In this document: positions 10,945-23,600 of the stretch, in pieces | Numbering within the stretch: the stretch's first letter is position 1 | Layout of the letters: each line of letters starts with the position of its first letter | Source of the DNA: Ricordea florida | Taxonomy: Eukaryota > Cnidaria > Anthozoa > Corallimorpharia > Ricordeidae | Direction of reading: 5' to 3' | Assembly (NCBI GenBank): GCA_949710005.1 | Contig: OX453274.1 | Span: 13,950,831-14,014,830 of the forward strand | DNA length: 64,000 bases | Translations under genes and position numbers: made by a program | The notes under the pieces: model-generated | Databases searched by the model: none | What the model was told of the DNA's origin: nothing | What the model saw: only the letters and a program-made list of their open reading frames with translations

Positions 10945-11055
10945 TTCTCATTGGTCGGTGATGATATCATCGTTCTCTCATTGGTCGATCGTGATGTCAT
11001 CGTTCTCTCATTGGACCAGAGCTCTTTCCATTGTTCTCGATAGCTATATATTTGC
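10945..11055 (+). promoter_or_regulatory. Promoter-like block: three tandem ATTGG boxes then TATATA
   Basis: CTCATTGG occurs three times, about 30 bp apart (near 10947, 10977 and 11008). The intervening units are similar and contain GATGATATCATC or GTGATGTCATCG (CRE-half-like). A TATATAT follows near 11045. No convincing ORF follows. It may be a virus- or transposon-derived promoter. Confidence 0.35.
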
Positions 11056-12337
11056 GATACCACCCGGATGGTTGGGCGGACACGTAACAGTATGATACAA
11101 CACACTTCTCTCTTCAAAACTCATTAAATATTCAACAATACTACTATCCTCATTCACTATTCAACTTGGCGTCAACCTCACCATCCCTCCTCAATCAAAT
11201 ATACCTGCATCTCATTTGAATACATTGGTCTACCCTTCTGGAACATACTACTTGTAATATGGTTATTTTTTATCTAATGCTAAGCTAGGCTAACACAAGG
11301 CAACAGAGTATTGATATAGGCAATTGATATTAGTGATCATGAGCAATTACAGCTACAGGGCCATTTTAGCGAAATGGCTCTACGACTCATTATTGAATTC
11401 AACAACAACAGCAACAACGACAGTTTATTATAGTTACTTCCAAAAAGTTGCATAGTAAAAAAATAAAATATCATAAATTGAAATAAAATTTACAGAAATC
11501 AAATAGGATAGACAATTTATGATAAAGTTGCAGGTTGAATCTCATCATGTTTGACTTTGCTCCTCTGTTTCGATGACATTGCTTCTTGCAGACTTAGCAG
11601 TTAGACTAAACCTGCTTTTGCCTTTGCAATTACTCCTTTGATGAAGGGAGGGGCTTAGCAGCAATGGTGGGTGCCAGGAGGTGTGGGTCTCTTGCATTAA
11701 GGATCACTCTCCTGGTTATTAGTTGCTCAACCTCCATTCTAGCAAGAAAGACTTTTGCAATGAGAAAAGGGATATATTCAAACCTTTTGTTCTGTTTTAC
11801 TGTTCTTACAATCCACGGTTGCTTTCGTTGGTTGCACTTGCGAGAAGCTATTTCACACCCATCTTCGAGCAGTTGGAAGATTCAAGAGGAAGTTCCAATC
11901 AATGGCTGCAGTGCATTTCCTTGGCTTCAATGCCTTATAACTGACCAAAAACTTCATGCAGTTGTTTATGAATTGTTACCGAGGGCTATCATGTCCACCA
12001 CAATTGTGGGTACAAGCCCTCCCCTCCATTCAAAAAGAGAGTAAAGTACCACTCAAAACATTTTATACCTTAAGACTGACATGATAATAATTATTATCAT
12101 TACTAAGGTTTTTGATGTCCAGTGGAAAAAATCAAGTTCAATAACAATATACCTCAAAGGTGTTCTCTTTGGAAAGTACACAAGGCTTAGCTTGTTTGCA
12201 CATTCAATTTTTCCTGTGTGCCTGAAGAAGCAAAATATAGGGAGAGTTAAAAATATAGCACGAAAAAAAAAAACTGTAGAAATGTCAAACCATTTGCGTC
12301 TTCCATATATTGATGTATATAGAATGAGTGTAATCAG

Positions 12338-13007
12338 TGTGTGAGTCTGCGAGCCAAAGCCTCGTGCCACGAGCCGCTCTCTTTTTGCGAGCCTTTTTAT
12401 TTTTATTTTCTCGTGTGTTTGTCCTACATTTTTAGATTTTTTTTTCCTTTTAGATAAAGCACCTGAACAACTGCTAACTTGCGGTCATCAAGATGATGGC
12501 ATCGCTATCGAGTCGATCAATTTATGTATGTCAGATAAATCTTTTCCTGAGCCAGGAAATCAATGCAATAAATACAAATGAGAAGAAATATGCCTGTCAG
12601 TAAATATATAACAGATTGGTGGCTAGACACAGGGCAATCAAAAAAGAGTTTGTGATATATACATATCCAGGAATAATTATTCGAAAAATTAGGGGTCCGC
12701 AGTACAGCCTTTCAGTGTTCATCCTCTCAACAGGCCAGGTTTACAGCCCAATATGAACTAAAAATATGGACCAAAACAAACGCAACATGACCCAAAATAT
12801 AGGAGATACTGTGAACAAATTTTCTGCTCTTTGAAAAATGGCTGTGGCTAAGGTCCTTTTACTTCGTGGAAGAAAATTTGGATAGTTTGGCAGAATTTTT
12901 GGAGTTCCCTTTTTGGGATTTTTTGTCGGGAATCTTCAGCGGCTAGTAAAACGATGCTCGACCTGGAGGCTCGAGGCACCAGACTCCGGCTCGCAGACTC
13001 GCACAAT
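12338..13007. repeat. MITE-like inverted repeat pair
   Basis: The left arm, beginning GTGAGTCTGCGAGCC near 12341, is mirrored near 12961-13004 by GGCTCGCAGACTCGCAC. The roughly 40-bp arms are imperfect and the interior is AT-rich and non-coding. A target duplication is not clear. Confidence 0.4.
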
Positions 13008-16000
13008 AGCTTTCCTCATATAGAATCCACTGGCGTACTCTTTGGTAGCCCTCGATTGGTATGGCTTATTGTTAACATCTCAGTCATAAGGACACCATAG
13101 AACCAGTGCTGTACACGTTTTCCTTACCTGAATCGTACATAATACTAGAAACTGTCAAACATCATAATCCGTCAACAGTAAGGAATTAAACGTATAAATT
13201 ATAAGAAAAATACCAAATATGCCCATGTCAGCTACTGTATGCTCCCATGTTAATAATTATTACTAAGGAAAAGTTACCAGAGTTACAGATATTCCACGAA
13301 CGCAAAAAAAAAAAAATAAATCAGGGAGCGTAGGGTTACCTTTGAACACTCGAAGTTCGATAAGTATCCTCACTGGGAACATATTTCCTGCGTATCTGTA
13401 TCAGATACTGGTGTAGAGCAATGTGGTCCTAGATTGAAATGAACTTCATAAAAACAAAAAAAAAAACAAAGAAAAACAATCAAAGGAATCGTCTTACAAT
13501 GTTTACGTATCACACAGTCATACCTTCACTTTTGTCCATTGTACGTACAAGTGGCATATGTTTTCCGGATCAACCACATGACAGAGGCCAAACGTCTTCC
13601 ATGTCCCTACAACAAAATACACAGAGAGCCCTGTAGAAAACATACATACATACACCCTTAAATTTTGCGTAACAACAAGCAATTGGCAAATCATCTGAAT
13701 AATAACTTACTTTTGACGATATTCAAGAGATAATAAATGACCCGCAAAGTCACTATCGCCGCTTGCTTGATTTTGCAGACTCTTTTCATATCCTGTAACT
13801 CATACTCTTGTGTGCTACTAAATAATTAAATAACCTCTTTTAATATACTTATTAATTTTATCGTGAGAAATGTAATGCAAAGCATAGAGATGAAAAATTT
13901 GTTACAACTAGTGTCAATACTGATAAGGTTATTGCCATTCGACACGGTTTCTCTAGGGTTCTAATTAACTTTGGTTTTGAAGAAAAAATTCCTAGCCTGA
14001 GTTTTTGCAGTTCCCTTAATAGCTTGTGATCCTTGTGTGGCTTGTTACTTAACAAATAAGGTTAAGCCATCAGAGAAATACGCCGAAGAAACATCGAATT
14101 GGGCCGACTGTGCGCGAGCTTAGAATTCTCCATCTCTGTGTTAAGCCATGCACCCTGAGCCCTTGTTGGCTCTGAGATGTTCAAATTAAATCAAGGCAGA
14201 AACACATTCAAGCCTAGAGTACGAACTATTTCAACGAAATCAAAGAAGACCTTATCGAGCAACGTCAGAACACCCGGCGGCTCGTTATCCATAGTCGACT
14301 TCCAACTATATTTAGCCGTCCAAAGGTCCCGCAAGTAATTGCGACATGTTTGTAAAGCGAGACAACCATTCATGTTTCCCTTCCTCACATACGCTTCCTC
14401 ACATATGCTTAGTTTATACTTAAGGATACTTTGTTTTAGAACTATTTTACCAGGAGAGTAGTCAGAAAATAAAATTAGTGATTGAAAACTAAGAGGCTGG
14501 ACAGTATAGAATTGATAGACGCACTGCATCTTCCGTTGAAGATCTTTTCATAAAATATTGAATGTTCTAAAGACTTACTGCCGGCATGTGATTAAATCAG
14601 CGTGCTTATGACCCACTGCGTGAATTTTGAGAGGCCAGTGAATGGAGCTGGCATTTGTCTCAGAAGTTAGTCAATGTACAATTTCTGCCGGTTCAGATCT
14701 AGAGATGCACATCTATCATCTTATAAGTATAGGGTAGTAATCTTCGTTAGTATGTGCAATGGTCTTCCTTAAGTGTCATTGGAAGATATTAGCCAGACAT
14801 TTAAGAGCAATTGTCTGTAAGATTCGAACTATATATAAAAGTCGCTGCCACGCTATCTCACCGAATTGGCTGAAAATTAGCATGTAAAGTTGGTTTTGGG
14901 TCTTAAATAAGAAATGAATATTTTTAGGTTCTAAATCTTCTTACTTTGAAAATTACCAACATGACCGTTTTTTGGAACCTTCGCCCTGCGCCATATTGGT
15001 TAAATCGAAGGAGGTTTTACGAATCCAACTGCAAGCCTGTCTTTGAAGCAATTCTATCACTGATGAGATACATGTCAAAAACTATCCTTCCTTATTATAA
15101 TTTTGAAGTTTACTCCGTACATAGCAGCTTTTTCGCCAAGACCGGCTCAACTTTCGGTCGTGCACACTTTTTGCATAATTTATGCTCTCAAAATTACCAA
15201 CAATCCAAAGGCGTATATCTCCCTTGCCACACAGGATTGAAACTTGCTGCTTTGCCTAAATACTGACTGATTGTAGCCAAATCGAATTCGTTAATAAAAA
15301 AATTGGGCAAATGCAACGCGACAGAAAGAAATTTTTTAAATGGGCAGCATGTTCTAGTCGCTTTGCTAATTAAATTACACACAAATGCTCACTGATGTTG
15401 CCAAAAATAGTGATAAATAAAATAATTTCTGTCCAAATCTGAGTAAAAAGTATATCAAAAATGGCCTCTTTAATGACAGTGACAGAATTGCTGTCAGAAA
15501 CACTGCAAAAAGCCGGATTTCATCAGCGGAATGGTAAACTATAAATATAAATGTGTCGCTTGTGCATTTACGGGTACCGCGGACGCCACGTGGGAACTAT
15601 ATCGTAATTTTCCCAAAACTAAAACTTTTGAAAGATATCACAAAGGAGAAAAATTGAAACAAAATATATAAAGATGTACAATTTCCACATTCAGAGATAT
15701 CTCAAAACGGCATTTTCTCTGCGAAACGTCGGTAGTCACGTTCAACATGGCGTTACAACTCCTGCTTTCGAGCAGCCGGAACAACAACACCTAACAACAA
15801 CTGCTCGCAATTATCATGCTCAAATCAAAACCAGATAATTAGTTTTTGAAGATGTTAAAGCTAAATAAAACCACTTGCCTTGTGGTGTGAGATCGAAATC
15901 AACTTTCCTTTAACTTTACACTTTCCTTCCTATATTCTTGACGCTCCCGCTCTAAGAAATGAGCTATTCAGGGTCTGAAATGAACATCACTATTTCCGGT

Positions 16001-16223
16001 TTTCACACATTGGGCGTGGCAAAGGTACAATTCTTTTGATCGTTGATGGTAGCCTCATTCCTAACAAGTGGTTACTGCCATTACTGTCTAATTCTTCACC
16101 CGGAAATAGTCTGTTCTAGGCGTTTAGATTAGAGGGACGACGCAGAGATGTAAGGACAAAAATCAGCCAAAGGCGCCCCTCTCACTGAACGCCTGGACCT
16201 TGTTACACACCTAAAGCTAAAGC

Positions 16224-16445
16224 TATGTTCACACTAGATACCTTTTGCGCCGACACGATAAAAATATGGATGGGACTTTTGCTCACGCATTAGAACGGTG
16301 ATTTCAGCGCGATTTCTGTAACGGAGCGAAGCGCTTTGCTGCGCCAAATTGTAAAGTGGAGTGTCACATATCGGATAGGTATTCATACTTTTCCAGATAG
16401 CTTTTCGTGTCGGCATGAAGAGATACTCGGTATAGTGTGAACATA
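16224..16445. mobile_element. Short MITE with about 45-bp terminal inverted repeats
   Basis: The 222-bp unit starts TATGTTCACACTA and ends TAGTGTGAACATA. Inside each arm lies GCCGACACGA or its complement. The interior has no coding sequence. The superfamily is not determined. Confidence 0.6.
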
Positions 16446-17001
16446 AATAGCCTAAAAAAAGCACAGACAAGACAGTACGAACCGATGCTTGGCTCAACTA
16501 ACCTTTTTTTTTTCGCTTTTTTTCTCGCGAGATAAAGGATTATTAAAAATGGATTCAAGGTAGCCAGTGGGGGCTCTGGTTGAAAGTGCTGGTTTTCATT
16601 CATTCAAAAAATGAATCAATAATCGTTCAGATTCCTAGGTTCAAAGAGTTTTTAAAAAAATTTTGAATAACTTTTCCAATGAAATTTGAGGGAGGGGGTG
16701 TTAAACATTTCGGGAAAATTGGAAAAGACTGGATTGGAGGGTTGTTGAGATATGAAGTGAATAATAAGAAGACAAATGCCAGATAGCCCACCACTACAAC
16801 AAGGTGCCTCTGAGCCTATTAGAGAACTAACTGGCAAATGTATATACCTTTATCACCCCACACCCCCCCCCCCCTCCAAAAAAAAACAGGAGTACTCCCT
16901 TAAGTCCAAGCTTATTGTAACCTCATTGTACATCTTACGTGTAAAGGGACTGCTATGCTTTGACTTAATCACATTTGTGGAGATTTGATACAATTTGTCA
17001 T
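16446..17001. other. Non-coding spacer downstream of the seven-exon gene
   Basis: AT-rich sequence with homopolymer runs (poly-T near 16504; poly-C near 16866). It probably contains the 3' UTR of the minus-strand gene. No ORF is supported. Confidence 0.4.
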
Positions 17002-20000
17002 TCAAGAGGACCAACACGAGCAATTCTTAACTAATTTGGTCAAAGCATCTACAAAAGGGGCTTTCTTCCGTTCCTCAGGAAGATTCAGCTCAAAAGCGCT
17101 ACAGATTTCCTTAAGCTTCGGTACTGTGAGTTTCTTTAGTTTCCCTGAAGCTACAAGATCACACAAGTTGTGGGCATCATACATGATTGGATGCCTGGGC
17201 TGCACTTGCTCAATTACATCTCTCCGAAAGTCTTCAAGTTCTTCTTCCACTTGGACAGCTTCCTGATTTTCTGGGTCATTTTCAGAAAATCTCCCACATC
17301 TTGCCCTTCTAGAGAAAAAACTTTGAATCTGGGTCGCGGTCAATACTTCCGAAGAAGAAAAAAGTCTCTCTCCGTTACCATCTTGGCGAGCAGTTTTCAT
17401 TTCTCTGGCTACAGTTACAGGATCCAACTTTCTTCCCGTCGTTTCGCCAACCATGAACTTTTCTTCTAGGAATTTTTTCTGTTTGTCACCGAAAGGTTTG
17501 TTTTTCTTGATCGATTTCAGTGCCCAGCCTTCTCCTTCGTTCTGGTGTAAACCACTTGATGTTGCTTGATTACAATGGACGTTTGCTGTAGCTGAAATAC
17601 GACCATCACTGACCCAAAGCTTTTTACTGTACAAGACCTTTGCAGTGTCCACTACAGATTCTCTTTCTTCTCTGAAGTCACATTTTCCGTAGGTAACATG
17701 ATTGACCATAGATCCGTAACGGGTATAGACACGAACGCACCCTTCGTTTGGACAAGAAAACAATCTCCCACAGGCGGTCCCCTCAGTCTCCTCTTCTTCT
17801 TCTTCACTGTCGACCTCGGCTAACGTCTCCTGCTGAACTACCTGTTTCTTTTTTCGGGTTTTTAAGGGGCGAAAGTCTCCATTTGAAAACGTGGCATTCG
17901 TCATTGAATTGATAGGATATTCCGTTTCTGAAGCATAAAATAGTAAATATCAAACAGCGCCCACTGCAATAAAAAAGCCAAACACCAATTTTCAAACGAT
18001 TGAAGCAAAGTCTTTTTTTTGGGGAAGGGGGGGTGGAGGAGAGTAGCAATAGGGGAGAGGGAGAGTTAGTGAGAGAGATAGATAAAGAGAATAAAAAGTA
18101 CCTCCAAATTCTGACCAAGGGAAAAACTTTCCTTCGCCAACTTGATAAGCTCGCCATACCCTCACTCCATCACTGCTAAACTCAAAATTGTTCAGCTTGC
18201 TGATTCCTGGCCACTTTACATTGGTTTTATTAGAACTGTTGCCTTGCACCAGAGACACTCGGGCTCCAGACACTCCACCTCGTGAGGTAAGCGCAGAAAG
18301 AAATTGCTCTGCTGTAAGGACGTCGTTACCTTCGTTAACAAAAGAGCGTACATGGTTTTTCATTGTTGCTGCAAAACGGTCACAAGCGCCCTTTCCTCCT
18401 TGCGGATCGGAGAAGTCTAATTGTTGAATGAAGATTCCCGATCGCTGGCTGATGTCTTTACAGGCAAGGATGGTGTTGGCTGCATGGTAGCAGCCTGCAT
18501 TGTCTTGGCGATAAAAGGCGCTTTTGATCTCAGGGTGTTCCCTCTTGAGAGTAGAAAGAACATGTTCCATTAACTGGACAACACAAGGGCTGTCCTGGAT
18601 ACACTTCTCAACTACATGCACGAACGCCTGTGTTTCAAGTTCACTCTCTTTTTTTCTGATCGCTACAGTGATGTGCCAGGAGATCCCTTTTTTCGCAAAC
18701 CATTCTCCTTGGGATTCTCGGTACTGACGAGAGAGAAATTTCATAGCCCAGTCTTGTACAAGGAGCACTTTGCTGTCATCGAGGCATTCAATAACGTCTG
18801 TACGGGCATTATCCTGATTAACAAGTCTGAGCTGGTGTGACTTCCAGAGCTGAATTGCTCGAGTTGCTTCTTGAAATCTGTGAAGAGCATCCTCCTTATC
18901 ATACTGGCACTCGAAGCAGGATTCCTGAATTGCCTTTTGGGTGTCGGACAGAACAGCTTTAAGGTCTTCACAGCGATTGCATATCAGGTCATGATCTTGA
19001 GTGCAGGTACCTCTAAAAGCAGGATCTTTGCTGTCACTTAGTGCATATTGGCTACAGTGATCTGACACGCGCGAAGAGCTGGAAACATGAACCTATTGTA
19101 GAAGCAAGATAGTCTCAGAGCAAAATTACGCGAGACCAGGCTATTCTGGAGAATATACATAAAATATGACAGAGACACTAAACAATGACGAAAGTGTTAT
19201 TTTTGACAGTGCATCATTTGACAGATCGGATTGGCAAATAATTCGCCATAAAAAAACCTTTTCCCCACTGTATCACTCCCACTCGTCATTATAAACTGTG
19301 TGCTTTAAAGTACACTCTTCTTCAAATCAGGAGCGCCGAAAGAAAGGTAGGTAGAAAAATATCCATACCCTCACGGAGGGCACTTTTGTTTTAGACCCCC
19401 ACCCCCTGGAATCCCTATTTCAGGGGGTGTTTGTCGTACCTCTTCTCTTAAACCAATGAACTTCAATTACTTCTTTTCAGTTAAAAACGTGTTAGAGGAA
19501 AGCTTAATACAACATGACCACATTATATTGAATACCGCAATATATTGTGCAACAAAGCAACCCATAGATAACCAGACGTTTATTCACAAGCCGACGACAA
19601 TTGTTATATAAAATCGTGCAAGCTGTAAAAAAGCACTCAACCGACCGCAAATAAAAGATCATCGATGAAAAAAAAATGCTTTGGAACACCGATTGAGAGT
19701 AAAATAACTAATAGCTTGCCACCCCCACCCCCTCAAAAGTTGCTATCTTATGGACCCCCCCTCCCTTCCGAATTTCCGTTGCCCTCCGTGGGGGAGGGGC
19801 ATTTGGACATTTTCTGGAATTACACATATTTAATAATTATATTACCATAGGTTCTTACTTTGAAATCCGTTTTAACGTAATTCTTTCCCTCCTTTAACTT
19901 CATCTGAAGGTTTTGCGCTGTACGTGCGTCAAACCCACTGTCAACAAGGTTCCCAATGAGTTGTTCCAAGTCATCAAAGGCCTTGCTACCCTCACAAACA

Positions 20001-23000
20001 AAATAATCGAGACCTTGTAAGGACTTTCGCGTAGATGCCTGACAGGACGATAAAATGCGTCGTAATGTGCTGTTGCTTAGAGGTTTCACCTCTGTTTCGT
20101 TGCAATACTGTACGTATTGGTCAATGATGTGTCCGCTGACCGATACTCTGATAACATTTGGTGTCTGCACTACTTCCCCAGTCGACAATTTCAGAAACCG
20201 TTCACCGAATGGTAAATCCTGCACGATGTAGGGACTGGTAATAAAATCCAAGAAGTGATCCAACTGGTTAAGATCGATTCTCCATCTCGGGCTTTGTTTT
20301 GCAATTACAGGAGCTCCTCGCCCAGAAACTAAAATATGTTGTCTTGCTTGACAAAACATATATTTTGTTAGGCCTGGAATGTAATTGCGTATTTCTTGCA
20401 ACGTGGTGATATCCGCCATTATAGAAAGAATTTGCAGTTTAATAGTTGCACTTGTGGCGTTATTGTATGATTCAGCAAGCGCTCGCAGATACTTCACGTC
20501 ATCTTCTCTTAAGGCAACCTTTTTACGTACTTCTAAAGCTTCACACATGTCGTTAGAGTCCTTTACGTTTAGCCACAGTTCACAGGGATAATTTGCTGAC
20601 AGTAATCGCAAAACAGCAACCATAACTTGGCATGCTTCAGCTATGTTTCTTCTTCTTGTTCTTTCTGCTGCTGTTGGTGATCCCATGTCTACCTTACGAA
20701 CTGGAGCTAAGCCGCAACTTTTAAGAAATTTGTTCAACTGAGTTTTTCTAAATTCTACCACATGCGATCTCATCGCATCTGCAACTAGACTTACTCTTTC
20801 TTTTTCGACTTTTTGTAACTTTCTTCTCTCAGCTTCTATGGGTGAAAGAACCTGCAAATTTAATTAATAAGTTGTTTTACTTTTAAAAATTTTAATCATT
20901 GGTAACCAGGGGAGAAGGGCTAAAATGTTATTAATTTTCAACTCGTTAAAGTCAATTGCTTTTCAAATTGGTAAGATGTAGCTCGTATAGAAACAGATAC
21001 CGGAAAAACAAATGTAGCTTACCAGGGAGTTGCCTTTATATTCGCAATTGGTCCCACCAGTGTCTCCACAACAAACATCATCATCACCACTATTTCCGCC
21101 ACTATCACCATTATCATCCCGACCACTAACAGTGTCACTTGGAGCGGCTAGAGTGCAAACATAATCACAGTCGTCATCTTCCTGATTATTAATATCAACG
21201 TCAACATCTCTCTTATCGCCAACGTTATTGCAACCAAAATTATCGTCGCTACACGAACAATCGTTACTACCACTATCACCAACGCCACCGGGCACTTGAA
21301 CTTTGCAGATGTCATCGCCTTTAGTACAACTATAAAGGCTACCCTCAATGCTATTGCCATCCGCATGGAATTTAGAAAGATCCCTAACGCCGTCATCAAC
21401 ATTAGCATCACTATAAATTCCTTCACATTCCTTTCTATCGCAATCGTCGATGCTTAAATCAGAGCACTGTTTCGTTGCATGCAAACTGCTTGTTCTCTCT
21501 TGGACTTTTTTTGTAGAACTGTCTACTTGACAATTTGTTAGTTTTTCTTCTTCACGGATTTTTTTTACTTTGTCTCTGCACTGTCGACAAATAGCTAAGA
21601 AAAAGAAACAAAAAGCAAATATCAAAATAGGCAAATATAAGCTATAATTAAACATTTGATCCAAACGTAATAAACGATAACGAAATAACTGCTCATATCA
21701 TAATCCTCAGAATTCATGTAATTGGTGTTCGTTGGCAGGGAAAGGTAGAAAAGAGTAGAAGTAACGTACGTAGATTACTGAAGAAGAATCGAACGATAGC
21801 GAAACGTGGCAAGAAAGGACGATTGCTCCAAAGTACCAGACCCTTGGATCGACTTCATGACTTAACAAGATGTTAGAACAGTTACTAAAGCCAGGTAGTA
21901 TTTGAATGAAGAGGCCAGTTTTATCACAGAAATGCACGTAGCTTTAATCACCGAATAAAGGTGGGCGCCGTTGACGATCGTAATGACCGTAGCGAACTTA
22001 AAGTTGTAACTTGGTGTACGTAAAGTATCGTTGACTGGAAATTTTACTTATATTTAGTTATACTTACGTACTCCGACTGGTACTAGTACTCCCAAAACAC
22101 TGAATATCGATTCTGCTTGTAAAAAGGTGACTCCTCGGTCACCTTTTGGAGGTGGTATACCGGTGTGACCGCTAATGACGCTGGGAATAACACATCGTCT
22201 TTTGTTGCACTTCCACCGAGTTCCATACACATCGCGATGCCGGGGACAGATAGTTATTTTCTCAGCTTCTACCTCTGAGGAAAACAAACCTACAAAATAT
22301 AGTAAAAAAAATATATAAATATATTAACCCACGGAATCCGTCGGTAAAGATTAGGTTCTTCAAAATGGTTTTGCAGATTACTTTTGCAAATTAGAACGAG
22401 AAATGCTAATCTGCTGCCGTGCTCTCGGAAAGATTTTTTTGGTTGCCCTCCACCCCTCCCCCCCGCCCCCGCCCTTCTTACACCCAATCATTCCTTTTTT
22501 CTTACGCTCAAACTTACTGGCTAGGTATGTGCACTACTATACTTTAGGTTGCGTAGTGCCTAGCGCAAACATTGTATACCAGGAATAAGAATCGCAACAA
22601 ATCCCTCCATACTAGACCGTAGTGTCGCATGGGAGGTACCGCGCGGCCAAAGAGTACCCAAGGCTCTCAAGTCCGGAATAACATTTTTGCCGCTGTGCGC
22701 CGATTTTAAAAAGATCAGAACATAATTCACGTGGCGTTTACCAGAAGAAGCTCGTAAAAGTTAGCCTCTAAATATTCCGTAAGACTTGTAAAATCATTTC
22801 TTTTTGACAACAGCTACTCCTGGAAAGGTGTTATTTAGAAACAGTCCATTCCCGCCTAGAATGTTCGCGCCAAATTATGCTCGCCCCGGGCTAGCTCGAC
22901 TCGTGCCAATTTTGTGTTAAAATTTTTCAGTAATGCACTTAACTATATCAAAATAAAATATTCATTCCTTACCTGCTCGCCCCAAAAGTAACTGTATCTC

Positions 23001-23485
23001 GTCCTTTAGATTTTTATCCGCCACTTTCAGTCCTCTTAAATGGGGTTTGATGTTTCTGGAACACTGCTTTAACGTCAAGCACTCGCTTGATGCAATAGTT
23101 ACTCCACAAGCCACCCCGTTAACAAATTTAGCATACCCACATCTGACCATATTTCTGTTAAGGAATAAACTTGATTAAACTTACATTCCACTTGGCTTGT
23201 AGTTAATCTCACACCGTTAATGACAACCCTCTGTAAGTGAAATTTCACCGTAACCGGTGGCAGCACTTCCTCGTTGAAAAAGATGACTTGTTATTTTCTG
23301 GAATTCCAGGATGATATAAAATAACCGGATTTGTCGAAAATTAAGGGAAATTGAATGTCATTGTTAGAGAAGAAAACAATAACTTACCTTCTTTCCAAAC
23401 TGAAAGCACGGGAAGAACTGACAGCCCACGAAGACGTTGACATCTGATAAAGTATGTTCATTCCTGCTTGCGTTCCAGCGTGCAT
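17002..23485 (-). CDS. Seven-exon gene of an uncharacterised cnidarian-expanded family (C2H2 finger, SAP-like C-terminus)
   Basis: Exons: 23485-23388, 23154-22973, 22274-22068, 21594-21023, 20851-19859, 19092-18102 and 17927-17002. They sum to 3,969 nt (1,322 codons plus stop). Every junction has GT-AG and matching phase. Visible parts: an EMHAGTQAGMN start region, two Cys-rich segments (ICPRHRD ... RWKCNKRRC; ICRQCRDK), an acidic low-complexity stretch (exon 4), a helical region with LKLSTGEVVQTPNVIRV and KSLQGLDYFVCEGSKAFDDL, a conserved core (VLLVQDWAMKF; RQDNAGCYH; FSDPQGGKGACDR), a C2H2-like finger (FSCPNEGCVRVYTRYGSMVNH), FFSRRAR, and a C-terminal SAP-like segment. I know this organisation from multi-copy cnidarian predicted proteins of unknown function. 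Its copy number hints at transposon origin, and the acidic residues could be DDE-like, but this is unproven. The acceptor of exon 3 could alternatively lie 12 bp upstream. Confidence 0.75.
19358..19815. repeat. Intronic MITE-like inverted repeat with G/C-run arms
   Basis: Within the intron between exons 5 and 6, CTCACGGAGGGCA near 19371 is mirrored by TGCCCTCCGTGGG near 19780, with CCCCACCCCC-type runs inside both arms. It is probably a small non-autonomous DNA element. Confidence 0.35.
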
Positions 23486-23600
23486 TTCTTTCTCCCAAGA
23501 TATTATTGTTTCGTCGTGCGCAATAACTTACGGACTTTCATACAGTGCTGATGTTACCATCACGTAAGTTGACTTAATAAGCTGTTTTTTTTTTTCATTC
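23486..23600 (-). pseudogene. Family-like coding sequence upstream of the gene, interrupted by TAA
   Basis: The frame of the first exon continues upstream of ATG 23485 with family-like residues (VIAHDETIISWEKE, 23527-23486). It is then stopped by TAA at 23530-23528. Beyond the stop the same frame stays open for about 20 codons (LIKSTYVMVTSALYESP). This suggests that the true gene starts further 5' and that this copy carries a nonsense change. An intron boundary or sequence error could also explain it. Confidence 0.45.

Larger units (their letters stand above)
10294..16223. other. Non-coding stretch with scattered repeats
   Basis: Short open frames here show no coherent protein pattern. I note a CCAAT/TATA-bearing block at 10945-11055, an inverted repeat pair at about 12340 and 12960, poly-A/T runs, and otherwise undistinguished AT-rich sequence. 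No right-hand terminal repeat of the left viral element was recognised. Confidence 0.5.

Noticed and set aside
10300-11700. Right terminal inverted repeat of the left viral element
   Set aside because: The left end lies outside the window, so no mirrored sequence could be compared.
11664-12044. 126-codon plus-strand frame
   Set aside because: No coherent domain, overlapping frames of similar length, biased only by base composition.
18102-19092. Firm assignment of DDE catalytic residues in the seven-exon gene
   Set aside because: Conserved Asp motifs are visible, but spacing alone does not establish a transposase fold.
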